DNA of 14,576 bases. Origin: Candidatus Adiutrix sp. Its GTDB lineage: Bacteria > Desulfobacterota > Desulfarculia > Adiutricales > Adiutricaceae. The first letter of the stretch is position 1. The number at the start of each line of letters is the position of its first letter. Position numbers and translations under genes: made by a program. The notes under the pieces are model-generated. The model ran no database searches and was not told the DNA's origin. It saw only the letters and a list, made by a program, of their open reading frames with translations. Of this stretch, positions 1-6,272 are shown in pieces. Location: contig JAITVE010000359.1 in assembly GCA_031285975.1 (NCBI GenBank), positions 1 to 14,576 of the forward strand, read 5' to 3'.

Positions 1-9
1 GAACGGCTC

Positions 10-178
10 AGACAAGTGGCACCGCAGTGGCGACGGGGAAGAGGCGCGGTTAGCAATCACAAAGGGCCGTGGAGCAACGCCGCAACTCGCCTGGTCATTC
101 AAACCTGATAAGATTTGAATAAGCTGAGATTACAAGCCTTGCTTGTAAAGAACTTAGACAAGCGGCGTTGCGGTGACG
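10..178 (+). repeat. Diverged direct repeat pair, 10-32 and 156-178
   Basis: Two 23-nt segments offset by 146 nt align without gaps. Both begin AGACAAG and then share GGC, GC, GTG and CG blocks at the same spacing. The differences are T/C, ACC/GTT, A/G and G/A, mostly transitions. The second copy also forms the right arm of the 74-83/162-171 inverted repeat. This pattern suggests a duplicated intergenic element, but the unit is short and could be partly chance. Confidence 0.4.
74..171 (+). other. Nested stem-loop structure, three-way-junction-like
   Basis: The outer arms GCAACGCCGC (74-83) and GCGGCGTTGC (162-171) are perfectly complementary over 10 bp. Two hairpins sit between them: ATTCAAA (97-103) with TTTGAAT (114-120), loop of 10 nt; and TTACAAGC (130-137) with GCTTGTAA (141-148), loop CTT. 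An outer stem enclosing two inner stems is the shape of a structured RNA or a folded single-stranded recombination site. Neither strand shows a T-tract after the stems, so it is not a simple intrinsic terminator. It ends about 75 nt upstream of the first lipoprotein gene. Confidence 0.4.
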
Positions 179-187
179 CTGTAGTCG

Positions 188-217
188 TTGGCTGAAGCAG
201 CCGCAATTAAATATCAT
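188..217 (+). promoter_or_regulatory. Possible sigma70-type promoter of the first lipoprotein
   Basis: TTGGCT at 188-193 and TATCAT at 212-217 are separated by 18 nt. The -10 matches TATAAT at five of six positions; the -35 is weak. A transcript would start near 224, downstream of the ATG at 220 and upstream of the GAGGAG at 234, which favours the GTG start at 247. The -35 overlaps the 190-202 hairpin. This is a consensus match only. Confidence 0.3.
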
Positions 218-246
218 GTATGTATTATTTGTTGAGGAGTACTTTT

Positions 247-672
247 GTGAAATTGTATAAATTGACGGGACTTGTGCTGGCGGTTGCGCTGGTAGCGGCC
301 TGTGCCATGCCGCTGACGGAGGCCATGAAGGCCAACAGTTGGGAACGGTATCAGTCGGCGGTGAATTCCTGGCGGGGCGCGGACGTTGGTGAACTGCTGG
401 CGGCCTGGCCCGCTAACTGGCGGAAAGGCCCGCCCGAGCAGGAGGGCGACGCCTGGGCCTACAGCTTTATCTGGACGGAAGAAATTTACCGCCAGGCCGA
501 CCAATACTACGACCACGCCCACCAGGAGTGGGTAGACCGCACCCCCGCCGGAGCCGAACTCTTGATCTGCGAAACCGTCTTTATCGCCGACTCCCAGGGG
601 CTCATCACCGGCCTCAGACCCGGCAATTACCAATGCGGCGACGCCACCCCGCCGCCGCCCCGGGTGCGGTAA
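247..672 (+). CDS. Small uncharacterised lipoprotein
   Basis: The protein is 141 residues and I do not recognise it as a named family. A GTG start at 247 is chosen because GAGGAG lies at 234-239, 7 nt upstream. The in-frame ATG at 220 has no ribosome site and would put nine residues, including an Arg, before the Lys that begins the signal peptide. From the GTG start, a short Lys-containing n-region is followed by a hydrophobic stretch and a lipobox V16-A17-A18-C19, so the product should be lipid-anchored. The mature part has a Trp-rich helical-looking segment, then a C-terminal core with two cysteines, one in CETVFIADSQG and one in GNYQC. This Cys-strand-Asp-turn-Cys pattern is seen in small lipoproteins of deltaproteobacteria with W-G-P/A motifs. 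It ends in a Pro-rich tail. The role is unknown. Confidence 0.75.
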   Translation: MKLYKLTGLVLAVALVAACAMPLTEAMKANSWERYQSAVNSWRGADVGELLAAWPANWRKGPPEQEGDAWAYSFIWTEEIYRQADQYYDHAHQEWVDRTPAGAELLICETVFIADSQGLITGLRPGNYQCGDATPPPPRVR

Positions 673-729
673 AAGATAAGGAGCCACAGCGGGTTACGTT
701 AGCTACTGCTTTATAGTCAGGAGATTGCC

Positions 730-1242
730 ATGAAAATATTCACAATAATAGCGGTTGCAGTTATTTTGTGTTTGCCTCTGGTTGCTTGCTCCAATTCAGA
801 TTCTGCATCGCAGTCTGGGCAAAGCTGTACCACCCTAGTCGTGCTCAGCGATTGGAAAACAAAAAGAGTGCCTATTACTTGCTGCCCCCCGTTGGACATT
901 GGTATTAAGGCTATCTATGGTGTGCCGCGAGTTCAAGTAGAGAGCGTCTTGGGAGCACCGCGTGATGATATTTCTAATGCGAAAAGCGTTTATTACAAGG
1001 ACGGTGGGATCAGAGTCCTCTACAATGAAGATGATATTTCAGCGAGCATAGTCTTAGCGCCAGAGCAACTACCCTTTGCACCAGATGCAGTATTGCGTTT
1101 TTTAGGCATTAGTACAATGACAGTGAGTGCTGATGTTAGCCCTGTGGATATTCAATGGGAAAATGATCCTCAATTTCGCTATATAGGTGTTGATGTGGAT
1201 AGAGAACAACCGGGGCTTGTGTACCAGATTTATGTAAGGTGA
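730..1242 (+). CDS. Uncharacterised lipoprotein, low GC
   Basis: The protein is 170 residues with a signal peptide and lipobox L17-V18-A19-C20; Ser at the next position would fit outer-membrane sorting by the E. coli rule. AGGAG at 719-723 gives a 6-nt spacing to the ATG. The mature part begins with a Ser/Gln-rich linker, followed by a Cys-Cys pair in the ITCCPPL segment. The next segment, around residues 59-73 (IYGVPRVQVESVLGAP), loosely resembles the 'V..lLG.P' turn of small BamE/SmpA-like folds, but I cannot claim membership. Base composition and codon use (many A/T third positions, ATA and TTA codons) differ sharply from the flanking genes, suggesting recent acquisition. The gene is 57 bp after the preceding lipoprotein and converges on the desulfurase gene with only 24 bp between the stops. 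Function unknown. Confidence 0.75.
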   Translation: MKIFTIIAVAVILCLPLVACSNSDSASQSGQSCTTLVVLSDWKTKRVPITCCPPLDIGIKAIYGVPRVQVESVLGAPRDDISNAKSVYYKDGGIRVLYNEDDISASIVLAPEQLPFAPDAVLRFLGISTMTVSADVSPVDIQWENDPQFRYIGVDVDREQPGLVYQIYVR

Positions 1243-1266
1243 AGTGTTTTCCTTGAAGCAATCCCT

Positions 1267-2415
1267 TCACCCCATTTTCTGATACGAAAGCTTGTCCAGC
1301 GTCTCCAAAGCGACGTCGATTTCGGCGGCGGTGTTGAAAATGCCGAAGGAGAACCGCGTCACGCCGCCGGAGGCCAGGCTGCCCAGGGCCTGGTGGGCCA
1401 GGGGCGCGCACTGGAGCCCGGCGCGGGTGAGGATGCCCGCCTCCCGTTCCAGGGCCGCGGCCAGGTCGGATGACGACCAGCCGCCGAGGGTGACGGCCAC
1501 CGTGGAGACCCGCTGCTCCAAGTCTGTCGGCCCCCAGACGGCGGCCCCTTTGATTTGGGCCAGGCCGTCCAGGAACTGGCCGGTGAGATTCATGTCGTGG
1601 CGGCGGATATTCCGGGGCCCGGTTTGGCGCACGAAGGTGGTGCCGGCGGCCAGCCCGGCCAGGCCGTGGGTGTTGGCGGTGCCCGCTTCCAGCGCATCCG
1701 GCAGGAAGTCGGGCTGCGTGAGGCTCTCGGAAGCGCTGCCGGTGCCGCCGGTGGCCAGCGGGCGCAAGGCTAATCCCTCACGCAGCCAGAGGCCGCCGGT
1801 GCCGGTGGGGCCCAACAGGCTTTTGTGGCCGGTGAAGCACAGGTAGTCCAGCCAGGTGCCGACATCTTCCAAGTCCATAGCCCCGGCGGTTTGGGCAGCG
1901 TCCAGGAGCATTGGGACGCCGCCGAGGGCCTCTTTAATGGCGCGGGCCGGGGCCAGCGCTCCGGTGACGTTGGAGGCGTGGTTGACCACCGCCAGCTTGG
2001 TGGCGGGGCGCAGGAGTTTGCGGAAATCTTCGGGGGAGGATAGGCCGCGTCCGTCCACGGGGGCCACGTCCCAGAGTATGCCGCGCTCGGCCACCAGGCG
2101 GGCCAGGGGGCGGGCCGCCGAGTTGTGCTCCAGGGCGCTGGAAATAACGTGGTCGCCCGCTTTCAGGCCGCAGCCTTCCAGCACGGTGTTGAGCGCCCAG
2201 GTGATGTTGGCGGTGAAGGCCAGGCGGCGGTTGTCCGCCAAGCCGAAAAGTTTGCTCAAATTTTTCCGCGCCTGGTGGATGGTGCGGGAGGCCGCCAGGG
2301 AGGCCGCGTGGCCGCTGCGGCCGGGGCTGGCCGGGGCGTTCAGGGCGGCGGTGACGGCCTCGATAACTTCCGGCGGCTTGGGGAAGGACGTTGCGGCGTT
2401 ATCCATGTAAATCAT
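1267..2415 (-). CDS. Class-V aminotransferase / cysteine desulfurase (EGC1-type)
   Basis: A PLP enzyme of 382 residues, probably releasing sulfur from cysteine (or a related substrate) as a persulfide. Visible family features are the N-terminal YMDNAAT (3-9), the PLP-stacking His97 in LEHNS, N149 in NHASN, Asp172 and Gln175 in LDAAQTAG, the Schiff-base lysine K198 in FTGHKSLLGPTG, and the candidate catalytic cysteine C336 in RAGLQCAPLAH. The RAGL.CAPLAH block is typical of the 'cysteine desulfurase family protein' subgroup (TIGR01977) rather than classical IscS or SufS. The start at 2415 is used because its ATG overlaps the TGA of the upstream gene as ATGA, implying translational coupling; an upstream extension of 26 residues looks like read-through of the neighbour in another frame. 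It is the last gene of a gltX-led operon. The coupling suggests it feeds sulfur to, or builds the cluster of, the NadA-like protein. Confidence 0.85.
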   Translation of the reverse strand: MIYMDNAATSFPKPPEVIEAVTAALNAPASPGRSGHAASLAASRTIHQARKNLSKLFGLADNRRLAFTANITWALNTVLEGCGLKAGDHVISSALEHNSAARPLARLVAERGILWDVAPVDGRGLSSPEDFRKLLRPATKLAVVNHASNVTGALAPARAIKEALGGVPMLLDAAQTAGAMDLEDVGTWLDYLCFTGHKSLLGPTGTGGLWLREGLALRPLATGGTGSASESLTQPDFLPDALEAGTANTHGLAGLAAGTTFVRQTGPRNIRRHDMNLTGQFLDGLAQIKGAAVWGPTDLEQRVSTVAVTLGGWSSSDLAAALEREAGILTRAGLQCAPLAHQALGSLASGGVTRFSFGIFNTAAEIDVALETLDKLSYQKMG

Positions 2416-3278
2416 GCGTTCACCCCCTCGCCCAGATACGCTTCCAGGCGGGTCACCATTGATTTGAGGTTGGTCAGCTTCATGTTGGGGCAAAAAATTT
2501 CCGCCTCGGTTTCGTGGAAATTTTTGCCTGGCAGGGCGGAAGCCAAATATTCAGCCAGCCCGGCCTCGCTGACAATGATGAATTCCGGCCCCGCGCTCTC
2601 GGCGCAGAAATGGAAAATATCGGCGCTGTCGCCCACGAAGTCGGCCATCGCCAAGAGCTCAGGGCGGCAGAGGAGGTGCGCGGCCACGGCGGCTTCCGGG
2701 TGCTCGGCTTTGGCGGCGGCCAGTTCTTCGGGCAGGGCCAGCTCGTGCACCTGACAGGCGGCTTTGGGCCAGCGGTGCACCACCTGATGGGCGAACCCGG
2801 CCCAGTCGGCCAGCTGCGGGCCGGGCAGCACAATGAGCTCCCGCCCCTCCGTCCCGGCCAAGGCTTCGCGGGCCGTGGCCGGGGCAATCTCCAGGTCGGC
2901 CAAATCGCGCAGTTCCGGGGTGACTTTGATATCCGCCACCACCAAAGCTTCCGGGTGAAGCCGCTTGGCTTCCAGCACTTCGGCCCGGCTGACGGCCTCG
3001 GCCAGGGGGCAGGAGAGGTCGGCTCGGGGCGTTAAAACCCGGGCCGCCGGGTGACGTCGCCCGATTTCAGCGGTCATATAGGAAGCCCCGCAGACCATCA
3101 CCGCCGGGGCTTGGCTGGCCACGGCCCGCGCCACAATCTGCCCCGCCCCGCCGACAAAATCGGCGGCGGCTTTCACTTCTTCCCGCTGGAAGAAGTGGGC
3201 CAGAATCTCCACCCGGCCTTGGGCGGCCAGTTCTTTCACCCGCTGGAACTGGGCCTTCTTTTTGTCGTTGAGCTCCAA
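2412..3278 (-). CDS. Divergent NadA-like Fe-S protein
   Basis: The 288-residue length fits the short quinolinate synthases (about 300). The three cysteines that bind the [4Fe-4S] cluster in NadA align: C90 (DLSCPLAE), C175 (AACQVHE) and C263 (FCPNMK), with spacings 85 and 88, close to those in Thermotoga maritima (87, 86). Other shared blocks are AHFFQ (27-31), CGASYM (63-68), MADFVGDSA (211-219) and NMKLTNL (265-271). Several residues known to be catalytic or substrate-binding in NadA appear changed. The AHYYQ tyrosine is Phe30, the HPE motif is His201-Leu202-Leu203 (no Glu), the VTYVN segment reads VADIK (Tyr lost), the first GDS is GGAG, and the SSN loop is PAT. It is therefore unlikely to make quinolinate normally. 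The start is a TTG with only a weak GGGG upstream, 14 bp after gltX; its stop overlaps the desulfurase start. Function inferred only as an Fe-S enzyme or sulfur carrier. Confidence 0.75.
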   Translation of the reverse strand: MELNDKKKAQFQRVKELAAQGRVEILAHFFQREEVKAAADFVGGAGQIVARAVASQAPAVMVCGASYMTAEIGRRHPAARVLTPRADLSCPLAEAVSRAEVLEAKRLHPEALVVADIKVTPELRDLADLEIAPATAREALAGTEGRELIVLPGPQLADWAGFAHQVVHRWPKAACQVHELALPEELAAAKAEHPEAAVAAHLLCRPELLAMADFVGDSADIFHFCAESAGPEFIIVSEAGLAEYLASALPGKNFHETEAEIFCPNMKLTNLKSMVTRLEAYLGEGVNA

Positions 3279-3292
3279 GGGCGACCCCGTTT

Positions 3293-4681
3293 TTAAGCGC
3301 GGAAGGCCAGGGCCGCGTCGATGCGCTTCAGGTTTTTTTCCGGGCCCAGAATGTCCAGAATCTCAAACAAACCGGGGCTGGCGGTCTGGCCGGTGAGGGC
3401 CACGCGCAGGGGCTGGGCCACGGCCCCGAGTTTGACCGCTTTTTCCTCGGCTAGGCGGCGCAGCAAATCCTCAAAGCCCTGGGCGGTGAGGGGTTTGGTC
3501 AGCACGTCTTTCATGGCCAAAAGCATGGCCTGGTTGTCCGGGGTGAGGAATTTTGTGGCCGCTTTGGGGTCTAAGGGCGGCAACTCCTGGAAGTAAAACT
3601 CGGCTTTGTCGGCCAGTTCCACCAGGGTCTTGCCGCGCTCCCGCACGGTGTGGGTGATTTTTACGAGGGTCTCGGCGTCTGGTTTGGCATAGCCCTTTTT
3701 TTCCAGATAGGGCCAGAACAATTCGCCCAACGCTTCGGGCGGGGTTTCTTTGATGTAGTGGCTGTTGAGCCAGTCCAGCTTCTCGGGGTTGAAAACACCG
3801 GCGGAGCGGCCCACGTGGCTGAGGTCAAAGAGCTCCCTCATTTCGTCCAGGCTGAAAATCTCCTGGTCGCCGTGAGACCAGCCCAGGCGGGCCAGGTAGT
3901 TGTTCAGGGCCTGGGGCAGGTAGCCCATCTCTTTGTAGGCCATGACCGAGGTGGCCCCGTGGCGTTTGGAGAGCCGGGTCTTGTCCGCCCCCAGAATCAT
4001 GGGCACGTGGGCGAACTGCGGCAGGGCCGCGCCCAAAGCCTTGTAGAGCAATATCTGGCGCGGGGTGTTGTTCACATGGTCGTCGCCCCGCACAATGTGG
4101 GTGATGTTCATGGTCACGTCGTCCACCACCACGGCCAGGTTATAGGTGGGCATCCCGTCGCTTTTGAGGATAATCAGGTCGTCGAGCTCGCGGTTGTCAA
4201 ACACCACCGGGCCTTTGATAAGGTCTGTCCAGCCGGTTTCCCCAGCCTCGGGGCCTTTGAAGCGCACCACCGCGCCGGGGGCCGGGCCGAGATTTTTTTC
4301 GCGGCAGAGGCCGTCATACTTGGGCTTGCCCCCGGCGGCCAGGGCGGCCTGGCGGCGCTCTTCCAAGTCTTCGGGTTTGCAGTGGCACCAATAGGCCTGG
4401 CCGGAACTGAGCATTTTGTCGATATATTCCCGGTGCAGGGCCAGCCGCCGGGTCTGGTAAACGGGCTCGCCGTCCCAGTCCAGGTTCAGCCAGGTCATGG
4501 CCGAGAGAATGGCCTGGGTAAATTCCTCGGTGGAGCGCAAAGCGTCGGTGTCTTCAATGCGCAGCACGAAGCGGCCGCCCAGTTTGCGGGCCAAAAGCCA
4601 GTTGAACAGGGCTGTGCGGGCCCCGCCGATGTGGAGGTGGCCGGTGGGGCTGGGAGCGAAGCGGGTGACTATCTGGGTCAT
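3293..4681 (-). CDS. gltX: Glutamyl-tRNA synthetase
   Basis: This enzyme charges tRNA(Glu) with glutamate in the cytosol using ATP. The 462-residue product has the class-I signatures: RFAPSPTG (7-14) leading into the HIGH variant HIGG (17-20), RIEDTD (41-46), and the KMSKS-type loop KTRLSKRHG (234-242). A Cys cluster, C99-x-C101 and C126, sits where many bacterial GluRS bind zinc. The region after about residue 300 matches the helical anticodon-binding part. The start at 4681 is chosen because MTQIVTRFAPSPTG is the usual N-terminus; in-frame sequence upstream to 4801 is unlike any GluRS and crosses the divergent promoter region. It heads the minus-strand operon with the NadA-like and desulfurase genes. 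The sequence does not show whether it is discriminating or non-discriminating. Confidence 0.96.
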   Translation of the reverse strand: MTQIVTRFAPSPTGHLHIGGARTALFNWLLARKLGGRFVLRIEDTDALRSTEEFTQAILSAMTWLNLDWDGEPVYQTRRLALHREYIDKMLSSGQAYWCHCKPEDLEERRQAALAAGGKPKYDGLCREKNLGPAPGAVVRFKGPEAGETGWTDLIKGPVVFDNRELDDLIILKSDGMPTYNLAVVVDDVTMNITHIVRGDDHVNNTPRQILLYKALGAALPQFAHVPMILGADKTRLSKRHGATSVMAYKEMGYLPQALNNYLARLGWSHGDQEIFSLDEMRELFDLSHVGRSAGVFNPEKLDWLNSHYIKETPPEALGELFWPYLEKKGYAKPDAETLVKITHTVRERGKTLVELADKAEFYFQELPPLDPKAATKFLTPDNQAMLLAMKDVLTKPLTAQGFEDLLRRLAEEKAVKLGAVAQPLRVALTGQTASPGLFEILDILGPEKNLKRIDAALAFRA

Positions 4682-4846
4682 GGAGAGGCGCCTTTTCAAT
4701 AATAATGGCGGCCGGTTTCGGGCCGCTGGTGAATATAAAAAAGTACCATAGTTCAGAAGGCCATGCAAGTTCCAAAGCGCGTTTGCGCTACACTCTGGCA
4801 AATGAACGGGATTTATTGTATATTATACTGAAAAAAAAGGAACGCT
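4682..4846. promoter_or_regulatory. Divergent intergenic promoter region
   Basis: These 165 bp separate gltX (-) from the membrane-protein gene (+) and are AT-richer than the flanks. On the plus strand, overlapping AT-rich -10-like hexamers (TATATT, TATTAT, TATACT) lie at 4819-4829, followed by AAGGAA at 4838-4842 just before the ATG; no good -35 stands at the right distance. On the minus strand, TTGCAT followed 17 nt later by TACTTT could serve gltX, but the match is weak. A small palindrome AGCGC-GTTT-GCGCT spans 4776-4789. No coding sequence was seen. Confidence 0.4.
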
Positions 4847-5314
4847 ATGGCCCTTATCTGGAAAGCCAAAAAAATCGACGGGGACGAAGCGCGGGACGAG
4901 GTTTTGCAGGGGGAGCGGTTGTTGCCCCGCGACCCTGAACAGCTGCCTTCGGACGCCGCCCTCCGCCACGAGGCCATGCTCATCAACGAAATATCGCTGG
5001 TGCTGGCCGAAAAGCGCACCTCGCTGTCGGTGATGCGCACGGGCCTGGCCATCCTGGCCCTGCCGCTGTCGGTGCTGAGCGTGCTGGTGGTCATTTCGCG
5101 CTATTACGACCCCATGAAAGTGCTGTATTTCCTGGCGCCGCTGCTGGCACTGTGCGTGTTGCTGGCCATCTTGGGCATTTATATGATCGTGCGCTCCCTC
5201 CGCCGGGTCTCGCAGCTGGATAAGGTCATCATCTCGCTCAAAAAGCAGAACGACAGTTTGCGGGAACTCTGCCTGGCCATGAGCGACCTGGTTTCGCCCG
5301 ACCCGGATTTTTGA
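4847..5314 (+). CDS. Two-helix membrane protein, DUF202-like
   Basis: A 155-residue protein. A charged cytosolic N-terminus (1-55) leads into LAEKRTSLSVMRTGLAI (53-69), which resembles the 'R-T-x-L-S/A-x-x-R-T-x-L-A' motif of the DUF202/YidH family of small inner-membrane proteins. Two hydrophobic segments follow, about 66-84 and 92-115, joined by a short loop with RYYDP. The C-terminal 40 residues (RRVSQLDKVIISLKKQND) look like a short amphipathic or coiled-coil helix. The ATG is preceded by an A-rich AAGGAA site at 4838-4842. The gene stands alone between divergent gltX and a convergent toxin gene, so context says little. Known DUF202 members have no firm biochemical role; the assignment rests on the one motif. 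Confidence 0.65.
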   Translation: MALIWKAKKIDGDEARDEVLQGERLLPRDPEQLPSDAALRHEAMLINEISLVLAEKRTSLSVMRTGLAILALPLSVLSVLVVISRYYDPMKVLYFLAPLLALCVLLAILGIYMIVRSLRRVSQLDKVIISLKKQNDSLRELCLAMSDLVSPDPDF

Positions 5315-5368
5315 CGGATTGGAAATGCCGTATGCCCTGCGCGGAGGGCCATGCCGAAAATGGTGGGG

Positions 5369-5764
5369 TCAGCACCGGCGAATGAGAAGGACAGGGGCTG
5401 GGTACATCGCCAGTGTTGCGTCGGAAGTGACAAGGCTTAGGTTCTCTGTCTTGGCCTGAGCCAGAAGCAGGCGGTCGAAGGGGTCTTTGTGGACCAGGGG
5501 GAGGTCGCTTACGGCGGTGGTGTGCAGCCCGGTAATGGCCATTTCGCGGTAGCCCCGTTCCAGAAGCTGGCCCCGCAGAATTTTTGCGTCCACCTGGAAG
5601 TCCGGGCGGTTTTGGGCGCTCTTGATCGCCACTTCCCACAGGCTGGCCGGGCTGAAATACATATCGTTGTCTTCATCGGCGATAAGTTGCCGGGCTTGCC
5701 CTGGCAGCAACTCGGGCCAGAATGTGGCCCAAATTACCATTTGGGTATCCAGCAGTATTTTCAT
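5369..5764 (-). CDS. PIN-domain toxin (VapC-like RNase)
   Basis: A 131-residue PIN-domain protein, probably the ribonuclease toxin of a type II toxin-antitoxin pair. The four acidic residues expected to bind the metal are visible: D6 in LLDTQ, E44 in SLWEVAIK, D97 in HKDPFDR and D115 in TSD. The 'LLDT..vIW', 'S.aSLWEvAiK' and 'H.DPFDRlLlAQA' blocks are typical of the PIN subgroup paired with Phd/YefM antitoxins (Sll0205-like). Its ATG overlaps the antitoxin TGA by four bases (ATGA), so translation is coupled and antitoxin is made first. It appears full length with an intact active site. The RNA target cannot be read from sequence. Confidence 0.9.
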   Translation of the reverse strand: MKILLDTQMVIWATFWPELLPGQARQLIADEDNDMYFSPASLWEVAIKSAQNRPDFQVDAKILRGQLLERGYREMAITGLHTTAVSDLPLVHKDPFDRLLLAQAKTENLSLVTSDATLAMYPAPVLLIRRC

Positions 5765-6006
5765 TCCCGGCCCTCAAACATGGCGCTAATCACTTCGCGG
5801 CCTATGGATTTGACGTCAACGTCCTTTCCCACAACTCCCTGGCCGCGCATAAAGCCCAGCCGCCTTGATTCCTTGGGCTCCGCATAGGGCAAGACTTTGA
5901 CCAGAGGCGTATCGTTATCGGCAATAATAAAGCCCTCCCCGTCTTTGGCCTGTTTCACCAGTTCCAAGAGGCGCTCTTGCGCTTCGTTTAAATTGATGGT
6001 CAGCAT
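5761..6006 (-). CDS. Phd/YefM-family antitoxin
   Basis: An 81-residue antitoxin, first gene of the pair. The N-terminal half, INLNEAQERLLELVKQAKDG (4-23) followed by GFIIADNDTPLVKVLPY, has the Phd/YefM layout of a helix, then a beta hairpin that dimerises and binds DNA. The C-terminal half (REVISAMFEG) is the short helix expected to wrap the toxin. A strong AAGGAGG site lies about 7 nt upstream of the ATG. Proteins of this family repress their own operon together with the toxin; the promoter and two palindromes just upstream (6047-6091) fit that. Confidence 0.88.
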   Translation of the reverse strand: MLTINLNEAQERLLELVKQAKDGEGFIIADNDTPLVKVLPYAEPKESRRLGFMRGQGVVGKDVDVKSIGREVISAMFEGRE

Positions 6007-6046
6007 GGCTTGGCCTCCTTAACCCATCGGCACGCGATTTTTTGCC

Positions 6047-6091
6047 GTACCCTATGGTACTCAAAATACCTTAAGTATGGAGCTAATGCAA
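6047..6091 (-). promoter_or_regulatory. Toxin-antitoxin promoter with two operator-like palindromes
   Basis: Reading the minus strand, TTGCAT (6091-6086) and TATTTT (6068-6063) are 17 nt apart, giving a plausible promoter with its start near 6056. A palindrome ATAC-CTTAA-GTAT at 6066-6078 overlaps the spacer and -10. A second, GTACC-CTAT-GGTAC, at 6047-6060 covers the predicted transcription start. Both share a TACC...GTA core, as expected for two binding sites of one dimeric repressor. The inference is autoregulation by the antitoxin. Confidence 0.5.
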
Positions 6092-6098
6092 GGCCCGC

Positions 6099-6191
6099 CC
6101 GACTGGCAGCGGCTGCCGGCTTTCGCCGAGGTGACGGCGGGCGGTGGCGGCAAAAAGTACAGGCCACAGCCTGTTCAACAGCGGTAAATAG
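6099..6191. other. Intergenic segment with imperfect hairpins
   Basis: This is the part of the gap between the antitoxin and hpt that lies outside the two promoters. An imperfect stem pairs TGCCG (6114-6118) and CGCCG (6124-6128) with CGGCG (6135-6139) and CGGCA (6148-6152). A second hairpin, ACAGGC-CACA-less-two-base loop ending GCCTGT, spans 6159-6174. The first is followed on the plus strand by A-residues, not T, so neither is a convincing terminator. No gene was seen. Confidence 0.3.
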
Positions 6192-6220
6192 TTGACGTAA
6201 CGGCCATAATCAGGTAACAT
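6192..6220 (+). promoter_or_regulatory. Sigma70-type promoter for hpt and the downstream operon
   Basis: TTGACG at 6192-6197 (five of six to TTGACA) and TAACAT at 6215-6220 (four of six to TATAAT) are exactly 17 nt apart. The transcript would begin near 6227. That coincides with the first in-frame ATG at 6228 and supports the later ATG at 6273 as the hpt start. This is the best promoter match in the window and the only clear one before the eight-gene run that follows. Confidence 0.55.
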
Positions 6221-6272
6221 TTTTCAGATGATTGGCGGACTATGCCCCACGGGGCGGGGAAGCGAGCGGGAA

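Larger units (their letters stand above)
1..219. other. Gene-free left edge with inverted and direct repeats
   Basis: I see no convincing coding region here. The stretch holds several secondary-structure elements. A 10-bp inverted repeat pairs GCAACGCCGC at 74-83 with GCGGCGTTGC at 162-171. Inside it lie two hairpins, at 97-120 and 130-148. A further small hairpin, GGCTG-AAG-CAGCC, is at 190-202. A diverged direct repeat begins with AGACAAG at 10 and at 156. No tRNA or other known RNA gene was recognised. It may be a structured leader, a small RNA or the remnant of a mobile or repeat element; the sequence alone does not decide. Confidence 0.5.

Noticed and set aside
10..178. Integron attC site
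   Set aside because: The GTTRRRY core is not intact (CTTAGAC, CTCAGAC), no matching RYYYAAC partner is found at the other end, and no integrase is visible. Kept only as a hypothesis in the findings.
3650..4702. Long plus-strand open frame opposite gltX
   Set aside because: It is the antisense shadow of a GluRS with all catalytic motifs; the composition (Val/Gly/His) is not protein-like.
4682..4801. Forty-residue N-terminal extension of GluRS
   Set aside because: MTQIVTRFAPSPTG is the normal family N-terminus; the extension has no family similarity and spans the divergent promoter region.
5334..5349. Hairpin GCCCT-GCGCGG-AGGGC between convergent genes as a bidirectional terminator
   Set aside because: The stem is only five pairs and there is no T-tract on either strand.
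6228..6272. Upstream ATG at 6228 as the hpt start
   Set aside because: It has no ribosome site, lies at the predicted transcription start, and the 15 extra residues do not resemble Hpt N-termini.
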